DNA from: a virus
Length of the DNA stretch: 64,000 bases
Direction: 5' to 3' (one strand)
Virus record (IMG/VR): IMGVR_UViG_3300046167_000554
Coordinates: 62,001-126,000 of that record
In this document: one piece after another, positions 42,903 through 50,788 of the stretch
Numbering within the stretch: position 1 is the first letter of the stretch
Layout of the letters: each line of letters starts with the position of its first letter
Program-made: the position numbers and the translations under genes
Notes under the pieces: generated by a model
What the model saw: the letters and a program-made list of their open reading frames with translations, nothing else
Told to the model about the DNA's origin: nothing
The model's database searches: none

Positions 42903-44477
42903 ATGGAACATATTGAATCATTAGAAGACCTAAAACAGGTAGTAAAACCAAATCAAAACTATAGGGAAAAATCTTTCCATATTGGTAATTTCGATTTAAA
43001 AAGAGAAAAGACTGAAAAAGAAGAAGAGACTTTAAGTATGTTAGAGTACCTTTTTAATGAAATATGTCCACCATTAAAATATTTCACTTGGGGTGATTTT
43101 TTAGAACAAAGAAAGAAAGACAAATTTACGGGTTTCAATGGTTTACAGAACCAATCTTCTACCTACCACTACTTCTTACCACATGGTTATACTGCAGAGG
43201 TAAGACCCGAAAAGGTGACAAGAGGTCATGCTGGTATGGATATGAAGAATTTAGAAGGCTATATTGATATTAGAGACATTGCAAATTGGGAAGTTATTGA
43301 AGGTGGAAAGGATAAAGACCATCCACATGCATATGAAAGTCTTTCCTCAATGTATTACCATAGTGCAAAAGCACATTGGATTATACAAGACATCCAAAAG
43401 AATGGACTAATACATCCTATTCAAGGTATAACAAAGGAAAGTGGAGACAAGTTTGGATTTGCAATTCATCCAGGCTCTGTTCGTTCAGGATGTTTTGAAG
43501 AGATGGAAGACCCATCTATGGAAGTAATGATATGGGACAAACATGATGTCATTACTGGTATTGAACCAATGACATTAAATGATGCACTTGAGTTTTGGAA
43601 AAATAGATTAGAAGAACAGGATGCAGATGTATACAACGTATCCTTTATGTTCAATGAAGGTCATTTAGAGTTCCAACACGACCTATCTAATTTAAATTTC
43701 AGACCAAAGGTACATGAGTTCAATAAGAAGGTACATGAACTTTCCAAAGGTAAACCCATCAATATTTACATTGGATATGATAGTAGACACACTACATTAC
43801 CTGAAATTAATAAACATTCTATACTCACCAGTATTAAAAGGGGTCTAGGTAATGGTTGGTTTCATGACCAAGTCAGATGGGAACCTGAGATTAAGTTCCT
43901 TGACAAATCTAAAATTCCCGAGTATAATAGAGAGTATGCAAATCAATCTACTGAGTTTACATATAGTAGATTTCTAATTCCTTACCTAGAAAACTATGAA
44001 GGGTTTAGTATATTCTTAGATGATGATTTCATCTTTGAGAAAAGTATACTACCAATGTTCTATTATCTAAATCCTGATGATGCAGTTGCATGTGTAAAGT
44101 ATCCACATTACGAACATGATACAACTAAATTTGATGGAGAAGTCAACATAGATTATCCATGTAAGTTGTGGTCAAGTCTAATGGTGTTTAATAATGGACA
44201 TGAAGATTGCAAGAAACTAACACCCGAAGTTGTTAACACTTGGACTGGAAAACAGTTACATCAGTTTGAGTGGACAGATAAGATTAGTGAGATACCTCAA
44301 AAATATGTCTTTGTAGAGGGTTATGATGACCCCAAAGAGAAGTGGGATTTTACTGCAATTCACTATACAAGAGGTGGCCCATGGGTAGAAGGTATGGATT
44401 TTAGTGGTATAAATAATTTGGAACACTATAATAAGTGGTTAAACAAACATAAGAACGAGGTAATTAATAATGAATAG
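42903..44477 (+). CDS. HPG-x-x-R domain fused to a glycosyltransferase-like domain
   Basis: 524 residues. The N-terminal half has HWIIQDIQKNGLIHPIQGIT and FAIHPGSVRSG (about 158-197), then EVMIWD, matching the protein at 6597. The C-terminal half looks like a GT-A nucleotide-sugar transferase: PINIYIGYDSRHTTLPEINK (285-304), TEFTYSRFLIPYL (350-362), FSIFLDDDFIFE with the DxD-type motif at 373-375, and a late HYTRGGPW (487-494) that may bind metal. It may transfer a sugar to a phage or host target. It lies directly after the repeat fibres, so they are candidate substrates. Confidence 0.7.
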   Translation: MEHIESLEDLKQVVKPNQNYREKSFHIGNFDLKREKTEKEEETLSMLEYLFNEICPPLKYFTWGDFLEQRKKDKFTGFNGLQNQSSTYHYFLPHGYTAEVRPEKVTRGHAGMDMKNLEGYIDIRDIANWEVIEGGKDKDHPHAYESLSSMYYHSAKAHWIIQDIQKNGLIHPIQGITKESGDKFGFAIHPGSVRSGCFEEMEDPSMEVMIWDKHDVITGIEPMTLNDALEFWKNRLEEQDADVYNVSFMFNEGHLEFQHDLSNLNFRPKVHEFNKKVHELSKGKPINIYIGYDSRHTTLPEINKHSILTSIKRGLGNGWFHDQVRWEPEIKFLDKSKIPEYNREYANQSTEFTYSRFLIPYLENYEGFSIFLDDDFIFEKSILPMFYYLNPDDAVACVKYPHYEHDTTKFDGEVNIDYPCKLWSSLMVFNNGHEDCKKLTPEVVNTWTGKQLHQFEWTDKISEIPQKYVFVEGYDDPKEKWDFTAIHYTRGGPWVEGMDFSGINNLEHYNKWLNKHKNEVINNE

Positions 44478-45027
44478 TTTAGTATATACAGAAGAGAGTA
44501 AGTTAATAGTTGAAAAACCTAATGGGTTAAAGTATGAATTTGATAATGTTGATGCTCCTGATTTAGGATTTGAGTATGATATGGTTGTCTATGATGACAT
44601 AGAAGTCAAAGTTTTAAAGTGGGATGATGAGAAGGGTGACTTCAATTCACAAGATAAGATACCATTAACAAACGAAGAGAAGGATGCAATTGAAACTTAC
44701 ATTGCAAACTCTGAACCACCTATTGGATGGAACCTGAACAATCAATATCTACAACAAATAAATGAAATTTGTCATCAATATGTTGATGATTGTTCTGAAA
44801 AGTATGGTTTTCAAAATCATATAGAGTGTACATATGTAGGAAGAGAGGGGTCAGCACATCCTTACAGAAGTAATGCAAAACGTGTACTAGAATATGCAGA
44901 TGCAGTATGGTGTATCTATGTACAGATTGCAGATGAAATTCAATCTACAAGAGAAGATTTATTAAAATCTATAGATGAATACCTTCAAGTTTTACCCGAA
45001 GCACAACAAGCTAGCTCCCGATTCTAG
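44470..45027 (+). CDS. Unknown protein of the fibre-modification cluster
   Basis: 185 residues; its start overlaps the glycosyltransferase-like gene by eight bases, indicating coupled translation. The N-terminal part is beta-rich and acidic (KPNGLKYEFDNVDAPDLGFE, then DDIEVKVLKW). The C-terminal part is helical (LQQINEICHQYVDDCSEKYG, then YADAVWCIYVQIADEIQSTR). There are four cysteines and no motif I can name. A chaperone or assembly factor for fibres is one possibility, from position only. Confidence 0.65.
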   Translation: MNSLVYTEESKLIVEKPNGLKYEFDNVDAPDLGFEYDMVVYDDIEVKVLKWDDEKGDFNSQDKIPLTNEEKDAIETYIANSEPPIGWNLNNQYLQQINEICHQYVDDCSEKYGFQNHIECTYVGREGSAHPYRSNAKRVLEYADAVWCIYVQIADEIQSTREDLLKSIDEYLQVLPEAQQASSRF

Positions 45028-45048
45028 ACAACAGTAAAAAGGTTTTCA

Positions 45049-45774
45049 GTGAAGATACATTATGTAACTGAACCATTCAAGTTATCAGAAATACCTTTAA
45101 AGGATGTTTATGTCTTTGATGATTTCTTATCTTCAGAAATGCATCGTGCAATAGATTCACATATATATCGTTCAAGTATATGGTCTAAGACAAATCAAGT
45201 TAGAGGAGATAGTCCTACTGGGTTAGCACATCATAGTTTTTGGGGTGCAACATATTTTCGTGGAGTAGAAGGTGGAAGTAAGAAAGTAGTTGATAATGAT
45301 ATGAATCCAAGGGATACTTATCTTGCACAATGGTTTAATAGAAAGATACAAACCGACTTTGGATTTCAGTGGGTCAGATTTCAATACATGGGACTGAATT
45401 CACAAACACAAGGTCTTCAAGGAACAACACATGCAGATTGTTCACCTGAAGATGAGTGGAATCTTTCATTTCTTTACTATACCAATAAATTTTGGAATAA
45501 GGAATGGGGTGGTTCATTGAGATTTTACGATGAAATGCAACAAGGAATTGATGGTAGAGATGAACATATTAAAAATCATCAAATTGGTGAAGTAGAGTTT
45601 AAACCCAACAGACTGTTAATGTTTGACGGAAGAATTCCACATGGTGCAGATGCACCTTCTCCTAAAGCAAGATATATGGATAGAAAATCCATTGTTCTTA
45701 GAGGAGACGAAATAAGATTAATAAAAGATACAAGTGAGTGGTTTCATGCCAACGATAGAATTTACAACATTTAA
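45049..45774 (+). CDS. 2-oxoglutarate/Fe(II)-dependent oxygenase (hydroxylase-like)
   Basis: 241 residues from GTG 45049 (AAAGG upstream). The double-stranded beta-helix core carries H128-x-D130 (GTTHADCSPED), G-G-x-L-R-F-Y-DE (154-162), distal H198 (GRIPHGADAPS) and R212 in YMDRKSIVLR, a likely 2-oxoglutarate anchor. This is the arrangement of the prolyl-4-hydroxylase-like 2OG-FeII_Oxy family. Such enzymes hydroxylate protein side chains or small molecules using O2 and 2OG. It lies two genes after the Pro-rich fibres. The substrate is unknown. The last 29 bases overlap the next gene. Confidence 0.85.
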   Translation: MKIHYVTEPFKLSEIPLKDVYVFDDFLSSEMHRAIDSHIYRSSIWSKTNQVRGDSPTGLAHHSFWGATYFRGVEGGSKKVVDNDMNPRDTYLAQWFNRKIQTDFGFQWVRFQYMGLNSQTQGLQGTTHADCSPEDEWNLSFLYYTNKFWNKEWGGSLRFYDEMQQGIDGRDEHIKNHQIGEVEFKPNRLLMFDGRIPHGADAPSPKARYMDRKSIVLRGDEIRLIKDTSEWFHANDRIYNI

Positions 45775-46630
45775 TACAAAAACACTAGAGGACTTTAGGC
45801 CTGTTCTTGCTAAGAAACTTACACCTGAGTGGTGGAAAAAAACTAAAGTTAATGTTGATGTACGAGGACATAAAGTGCAAACTATACGTTCTTGTCCTGC
45901 TATGGATGATTGGTTAAAGAGTGGTTGGTTGTTAACTGCAAATAGAGACATACATGTAGATTTAGAGACTGGTTCTGATAGTACTTTTAAGACAAGAGCT
46001 CATAATGGGTATGGTTCTCCATCTCATCCTAATGTGCAGACTGCAAATGCATTTGAATACTTAGGAGATTCAGGCCCTGTTAAGGATGCATTCAAAATGA
46101 AGAATCCATGGAACATAATAACTCCAAAGGGGTATTCATGTTTTTACTTAGACCCATTCTTATTTCAAAATGAATACTTTGCAACATGGCAAGGTATAAT
46201 AGATACTGATAACTTTAATAAAAATATTGATAATGCACAAATCATATTCTACCCTAAAGTAACTCACTCATTTACTATAACAAAGGGTACTCCTCTTTGT
46301 CAAGTAATACCATTCAAAAGGGAGACTTGGAATGCATCTTACATTGTACAGGACTCACAAACCTTTACAGAGAATAGGTCTATAGTTACCTCTCATCATG
46401 ATAACGAGTTTCCTACTATGGACGAGATGGGTAGACATAAGGGTCTATCGGAAGAGGAAAGAAAGATAACTGGTAAGATGGGTGCATATAGAAAACAAGG
46501 ATACTGGCAAGAGAAAGGTAAAAACTTTAAACAAGATAATCCACCACCTGAATGTCCTATGCATGTGGTCAGTGAAGACACACCTGAAATTCAATTAGAA
46601 CTTCCAATAGGAGACAATAATGGCAGTTAG
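45746..46630 (+). CDS. Cupin-like/DUF6065-like phage protein
   Basis: 294 residues from ATG 45746, preferred over an upstream GTG at 45734 because MPTIEFTTFN is a natural start. Visible blocks: RSCPAMDDWLKSGWLLTANR, VQTANAFEYLGDSGPVKDAF, KMKNPWNIITPKGYSCFYLD, then FFYPKVTHSFTITKGTPLCQV-like strands and IPFKRETW. The arrangement is beta-barrel-like and recalls the DUF6065 family of marine phages and bacteria that travels with 2OG oxygenases. Family name from memory; function unknown. Confidence 0.65.
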   Translation: MPTIEFTTFNTKTLEDFRPVLAKKLTPEWWKKTKVNVDVRGHKVQTIRSCPAMDDWLKSGWLLTANRDIHVDLETGSDSTFKTRAHNGYGSPSHPNVQTANAFEYLGDSGPVKDAFKMKNPWNIITPKGYSCFYLDPFLFQNEYFATWQGIIDTDNFNKNIDNAQIIFYPKVTHSFTITKGTPLCQVIPFKRETWNASYIVQDSQTFTENRSIVTSHHDNEFPTMDEMGRHKGLSEEERKITGKMGAYRKQGYWQEKGKNFKQDNPPPECPMHVVSEDTPEIQLELPIGDNNGS

Positions 46631-47327
46631 ATTACTATTTCCTACCTTTATATTTGAAGTAGATTTACTTAATGATGATTTACATCCTAATGATGGACTC
46701 ACTAAAGAGTACCTAAATCTATTAAAAGATACTATGGATGGAATGAGACAAAGAGACCCCGAAGGACGAAGAATATCTAATGCATATACTGGGTGGCAAT
46801 CCAACGATGGTTGTGAAACAAATCCAATATTTGCACAACTACATAAAAAGATATCACGAGTCTTTCAGAGAGAGGTTATTCCATTTCATGGTTTGGACTC
46901 ATCAAATGCAGTCATGCAAATGGGTAATATGTGGGCAAACATAAACGATTTTAGTGCATGGAACAAACCACATTTACATAATGGGTGTTGGTATAGTGGT
47001 GCATTCTATATCCATGCAGATGGAGACGAAGGTTCTTTAGATATTATAGATAAAGACTGTAAGGTCGTATCAGACTTTCCACATTCAACTAGAACACCTA
47101 CATCTTATAGTATTCAACCTACATCAGGAAAGTTAGTGTTGTTCCCTAGTGGTACTATGCATATGGTAGAACCTAACATGACAAACAAAGAACGTTATTC
47201 AGTTGCATTTAATATTGAAATGAGATATCAGACTAATGAAGGTAGATATCCAATAAATGAAGATACTTACAATGGGGACGAATTTAAATTTGAAATAGAC
47301 CCTAATGGAGACCCCATACTGAAGTAG
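46620..47327 (+). CDS. 2OG-Fe(II) oxygenase, 2OG-FeII_Oxy_5-like
   Basis: 235 residues. The N-terminus LLFPTFIFEVDLL is typical of this family (L-F-P-x-x-(I/V)). The core has WNKPHLHNGCWYSGAFYIHA (115-134; H118 or H120 as metal ligand), GKLVLFPSGTMHMVEPN (170-186; H181 distal) and RYSVAFNIEM (192-201; R192 for 2OG). It is common in T4-like marine phages near tail genes. The target is unknown. It overlaps the previous gene by 11 bases. Confidence 0.85.
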   Translation: MAVRLLFPTFIFEVDLLNDDLHPNDGLTKEYLNLLKDTMDGMRQRDPEGRRISNAYTGWQSNDGCETNPIFAQLHKKISRVFQREVIPFHGLDSSNAVMQMGNMWANINDFSAWNKPHLHNGCWYSGAFYIHADGDEGSLDIIDKDCKVVSDFPHSTRTPTSYSIQPTSGKLVLFPSGTMHMVEPNMTNKERYSVAFNIEMRYQTNEGRYPINEDTYNGDEFKFEIDPNGDPILK

Positions 47328-47332
47328 ATATC

Positions 47333-47339
47333 CTAAATA
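47333..47339 (+). promoter_or_regulatory. Variant late box CTAAATA, five bases before ATG
   Basis: CCTAAATA, then GATAT, then ATG at 47345. It has the same exact spacing as the full late boxes that directly precede start codons. Confidence 0.55.
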
Positions 47340-47344
47340 GATAT

Positions 47345-47605
47345 ATGGATATCATAGTAAACCCAGCAATTCTTTGGAACGTCATCATAACTGTAATAGT
47401 TTTGCCGATTGGATTCCTTGTTCGTTCAATCTTAACGGAACAAAATAGACTAAACATTCTTGTCAATAGAACTAGAGAAGAGATAGCTAGAGACTATGTT
47501 ACTAGAGACCAAATAGAAAAAGACTTCGAAAGAATCATGGATACTATAACACGTATTGATGAGAAACTAGACAGACTTCAAACAAAGACATACTTCCAAG
47601 ACTAA
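47345..47605 (+). CDS. Small membrane-anchored coiled-coil protein
   Basis: 86 residues. A single N-terminal hydrophobic helix at about 8-29 (AILWNVIITVIVLPIGFLVR) is followed by a charged coiled coil (LNILVNRTREEIARDYVTRD, then IEKDFERIMDTITRIDEKLD). Similar small proteins occur before gp13 in marine T4-like phages. An inner-membrane spanin/holin-associated or virion role is possible. No lipobox seen. Confidence 0.7.
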   Translation: MDIIVNPAILWNVIITVIVLPIGFLVRSILTEQNRLNILVNRTREEIARDYVTRDQIEKDFERIMDTITRIDEKLDRLQTKTYFQD

Positions 47606-47610
47606 AAACG

Positions 47611-47618
47611 TATAAATA
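47611..47618 (+). promoter_or_regulatory. T4-type late promoter before gp13
   Basis: TATAAATA, then a 22-base leader with AAAGGA and ATG at 47641. It likely drives the neck and terminase genes. Confidence 0.75.
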
Positions 47619-47640
47619 GTATTACAAAAGGAATACTATT

Positions 47641-48456
47641 ATGGCACAACCGAATTCAAAAGACACATTTAAGCAATACATTAAGAGGGCTCTTGGAGCT
47701 CCAGTCTTGGAAATCAATGTTGATGATGACCAAATGGACGATAGAGTCGATGAAGCACTTCAATATTTTCGTGAATACCACTATGATGGTAGTGTAAAAA
47801 CTTATCTAAAACATCAACTTACTGAAGAAGAACTTACTGCATGGAAAACAAACGAAACCCATAATGCCGCAACAACTGGAACTCAGAATATTGCAAACCA
47901 AACTTATGGAGAAGGTCAGAACTATATCACACTTCCCGAACATGTCCTTTCAGTTATAAACCTATTCCCATTCTCAAGTGGTGTCAAATCTAATATGTTT
48001 GATTTACAATATCAACTTAGACTAAATGACCTTTGGGATTTAACATCTACAAGTATTTTATACTACTCACAAGTGCAATCTCATCTTACAATGATGAACA
48101 ACATGTTGGTGGGTCAGATACCAATACGTTTCAATATGCATAGTAATAGACTATACATAGATTACAATGCAGATAAACTAACAGCAGGTGAGTTCATTAT
48201 CATCGAATGTTACAGAAAGTTAGACCCAACAGATATGACTGATATCTATAACGATATGTGGTTGAAGAAATATGCAACTGCAAAAGTTAAATATCAATGG
48301 GGTGAGAACCTTTCTAAATTTCAAGGTATTCAGTTGCCTGGCGGAGTTACACTTGATGCACAACAAATAAAACAAGAAGCACAAGAAGAGATTCAAAGAC
48401 TAGAAGAAGAATCAAGATTGAACTTTGAAATGCCTGTCATGGATATGATTGGTTAA
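47641..48456 (+). CDS. 13: Neck protein gp13
   Basis: 271 residues (T4 gp13: 309). The N-terminus SKDTFKQYIKRALGAPVLEI, then NVDDDQMDDRVDEALQYFRE and YHYDGS, is diagnostic. The middle has YITLPEHVLSVINLFPFSSG and the C-terminus has DMWLKKYATAKVKYQWGENL with SKFQGIQLPGGVTLD. gp13 forms the connector ring that joins portal to tail after packaging, with gp14. Good late promoter; gp14 follows after 14 bases. Confidence 0.93.
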   Translation: MAQPNSKDTFKQYIKRALGAPVLEINVDDDQMDDRVDEALQYFREYHYDGSVKTYLKHQLTEEELTAWKTNETHNAATTGTQNIANQTYGEGQNYITLPEHVLSVINLFPFSSGVKSNMFDLQYQLRLNDLWDLTSTSILYYSQVQSHLTMMNNMLVGQIPIRFNMHSNRLYIDYNADKLTAGEFIIIECYRKLDPTDMTDIYNDMWLKKYATAKVKYQWGENLSKFQGIQLPGGVTLDAQQIKQEAQEEIQRLEEESRLNFEMPVMDMIG

Positions 48457-48470
48457 TACGGACATAAATT

Positions 48471-48791
48471 ATGCCTACAAATGTATTTTTTAACCATGCA
48501 GTAAACACTGAACAACACCTCTATGAGGACTTAGTTGTTGAATCGTTAAGAATGTATGGACATGAAACATTCTACCTACCGAGAGAAATTGTAGAGGAAG
48601 ATACAATTCTTGGAGAAGATGTGCAATCATCTTTCGGTGATGCATATTCTGTAGAGATGTACTTAGAAAATACGGAAGCATTTGAAGGAGAGGGAGACCT
48701 CATGTCTAAGTTTGGTGTCCAAGTAAGAGACCAAGCAACCTTTGTTCTTTCTCTTAAGAACATGGGAAAGATTCATATCACTAGACTCTAA
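48471..48791 (+). CDS. 14: Neck protein gp14, N-terminal part (frame broken)
   Basis: 106 residues. TNVFFNHAVNTEQHLYEDLV, then VESLRMYGHETFYLPREIVE and EDTILGEDVQSSFGDAYSVE, are the standard gp14 start. The true frame changes near 48761: dropping one A of AAGAA converts LKNMGKIHITRL (stop) into LRTWERFISLDSNL, which continues in the next open frame. gp14 closes the neck above gp13 and binds the tail. Confidence 0.85.
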   Translation: MPTNVFFNHAVNTEQHLYEDLVVESLRMYGHETFYLPREIVEEDTILGEDVQSSFGDAYSVEMYLENTEAFEGEGDLMSKFGVQVRDQATFVLSLKNMGKIHITRL

Positions 48792-49326
48792 CCTTGCAAC
48801 ATCACTAAGACCTAATGAAGGAGACCTAATCTACTTCCCTCTTAGTGGTTCAATGTTTGAAATTAAATTCGTAGAACATGAGAATCCATTCTATCAAGTT
48901 GGAAAACTATTCGTGTTCAAAATGCAGTGTGAACTCTTTGAATACAGTGGAGAAGATTTCGATACTGGAATGGCTGCAGACTTCATAGAAAACGAACAAG
49001 CATACACAATCGAGATGACTATGGCAAGTGGTGGAAGTGGAAGTTATACAGTTGGTGAAGTAATCAATTACAACTCTGCATCTGCTGGAGAGGTCATTGG
49101 TTGGGTAGAATCAACACGAACACTTACTATTAAAGATAACACTAGAACACTTGCAATCGGTGATACCTTAGTCGGTGTGTCATCAACTGCATCATATGTT
49201 ATCGAAACAATTGTAGATGTCTTGACATTTGCAAACGATGGTAATGCACAAAACAAAGACTTTGAAGATAAAGCAGATGGATACTTAGACTTCTCAGAAA
49301 CCAATCCTTTCGGTGAGGTCTCATAA
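48742..49326 (+). CDS. 14: Neck protein gp14, C-terminal part (frame broken)
   Basis: 194 residues. The real sequence is TWERFISLDSNLATSLRPNE, then GDLIYFPLSGSMFEIKFVEH and ENPFYQVGKLFVFKMQCELF, which joins to the N-terminal part. A later insert, YTVGEVINYNSASAGEVIGW, adds a small beta module not in T4. The restored gp14 is about 285 residues. The stop overlaps the gp15 start (TAATG). Confidence 0.85.
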   Translation: MFFLLRTWERFISLDSNLATSLRPNEGDLIYFPLSGSMFEIKFVEHENPFYQVGKLFVFKMQCELFEYSGEDFDTGMAADFIENEQAYTIEMTMASGGSGSYTVGEVINYNSASAGEVIGWVESTRTLTIKDNTRTLAIGDTLVGVSSTASYVIETIVDVLTFANDGNAQNKDFEDKADGYLDFSETNPFGEVS

Positions 49327-50375
49327 TGTTTGGAACATATTTTTATAATGAAACGATTAAGAGAGCAGTCTCTATCTTTGGAACATGTTTTAATAACATT
49401 ACAGTTAAGAAAGTAAAAGCAGACGGAACTGTTCTAACCGAACAAAAGGTTCCAATATCATACGGCCCAAAACAGAAATTCCTAGAAAGACTAGCAGAAG
49501 ATGCTGACCTAAACGATGGTATGAGAAGTGCAATCAGTCTACCAAGACTTGCATTTGAATTAAATGGTTTTAATTACGACCCACAAAGACAACAAAATAA
49601 ACTAATTAGAAATACAAGAACAACAGTTGAAGCAAATGATATCGGAAAGAGAGGGTATCAATATCAACCAGCACCTTATGACTTGAACTTTACACTAAGT
49701 GTTCTTGCAAAGAACATGAATGATGCATTACAAATCGTAGAACAGATATTACCATATTTCCAACCCGAGTATACAGTCACTATGAAAATGATTGATACTA
49801 TGACTGATTACAGAGATGTACCGATAGTATTGAATTCAGTTGCAATGAATGATACTTATGAGGGTGGATTTGAAGAAAGACGTGTAATAGAATATACACT
49901 AGAGTTCACAATGAAGTTATACATGTTCGGCCCTGTTTATACTGGTGAAGTTATCAGAAATGTTATTGAAAGAGATTACATTGGTGATGGTAATGATGCA
50001 TTTACAAGTACAGAAATAGATGCAGCTGGTCTAGTCAAAGAGGTCAAACACTATGAACCTGCGTTCTCAGCAGTTTCAAATGCAGTTTCAGGTTCCACAA
50101 CAGTGACCTTTCCTACTGCAATAAATAGTTCTATAAGTGCAAATGATGAGGTATTCGGAACAAACCTATCAACTAATCCGACTGTCTCAAGTATTGCAGA
50201 AGATAAACAATCAATAGTAGTGTCTAGTGCAGTTACTATAGATGCAAACACTACACTTAAATTTGTAGGTTCTGTAGATGCAAACGATACATTTGTAATT
50301 GCAGAAACTGTAAGTTTTTATGATGACGGAGCTGGTTCTACATTTACTGAAGACAAGGTCACCGATGCGAGTTAA
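49326..50375 (+). CDS. 15: Tail sheath stabiliser/completion protein gp15
   Basis: 349 residues (T4 gp15: 272). The N-terminus MFGTYFYNETIKRAVSIFGT, then FNNITVKKV, the core ISYGPKQKFLERLAEDADLN and LPRLAFELNGFNYDPQRQQN, then DLNFTLSVLAKNMNDALQIV and YFQPEYTVTMKM, are the gp15 signature. gp15 caps the finished tail as a hexamer and binds the neck. The extra 80 residues at the C-terminus have the same FPTAINSSISANDEVFG beta repeat style as the giant baseplate proteins. Confidence 0.93.
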   Translation: MFGTYFYNETIKRAVSIFGTCFNNITVKKVKADGTVLTEQKVPISYGPKQKFLERLAEDADLNDGMRSAISLPRLAFELNGFNYDPQRQQNKLIRNTRTTVEANDIGKRGYQYQPAPYDLNFTLSVLAKNMNDALQIVEQILPYFQPEYTVTMKMIDTMTDYRDVPIVLNSVAMNDTYEGGFEERRVIEYTLEFTMKLYMFGPVYTGEVIRNVIERDYIGDGNDAFTSTEIDAAGLVKEVKHYEPAFSAVSNAVSGSTTVTFPTAINSSISANDEVFGTNLSTNPTVSSIAEDKQSIVVSSAVTIDANTTLKFVGSVDANDTFVIAETVSFYDDGAGSTFTEDKVTDAS

Positions 50376-50377
50376 CT

Positions 50378-50785
50378 ATGAAAGACAATATAGACGATAA
50401 GTTAAACGACTTATTAGATATCGATACAGAAATCAAAACAGTAAGTTCCAATGTAGTAAAGGTCACTCCTCGTTCAGAGAGTATTGAGAGTGACTATAAG
50501 TATGCACGTGAGAACCTCTACAACCTCGTAGAGAGGGGTCAGGATGCAATTGAAGGAATACTCGAACTATCTAAAGAAACCGAACACCCGAGGGCATACG
50601 AGGTCGCAGGACAGCTTATAAAGACTGTCGGTGAGACTGCAGAGAAACTACTTGATGTGCAGAAAAAGATTAAAGATTTAGAAAAAGATGACGAAAGGAA
50701 AATAGGTACACAACACAATCACCTATATGTGGGGTCTACTTCAGAACTACAAAAGTTCCTAAAGAAAGAGAAACAAAAAGAATAG
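50378..50785 (+). CDS. 16: Small terminase subunit gp16
   Basis: 135 residues (T4 gp16: 164). The helical pattern SESIESDYKYARENLYNLVE, then RGQDAIEGILELSKETEHPR and AYEVAGQLIKTVGETAEKLL, matches gp16 of marine T4-like phages. It recognises concatemeric DNA and stimulates gp17. The C-terminus has HNHLYVGSTSELQKFLKKEK. It is three bases from gp15 and from gp17, so cotranslated. Confidence 0.92.
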   Translation: MKDNIDDKLNDLLDIDTEIKTVSSNVVKVTPRSESIESDYKYARENLYNLVERGQDAIEGILELSKETEHPRAYEVAGQLIKTVGETAEKLLDVQKKIKDLEKDDERKIGTQHNHLYVGSTSELQKFLKKEKQKE

Positions 50786-50788
50786 AGT

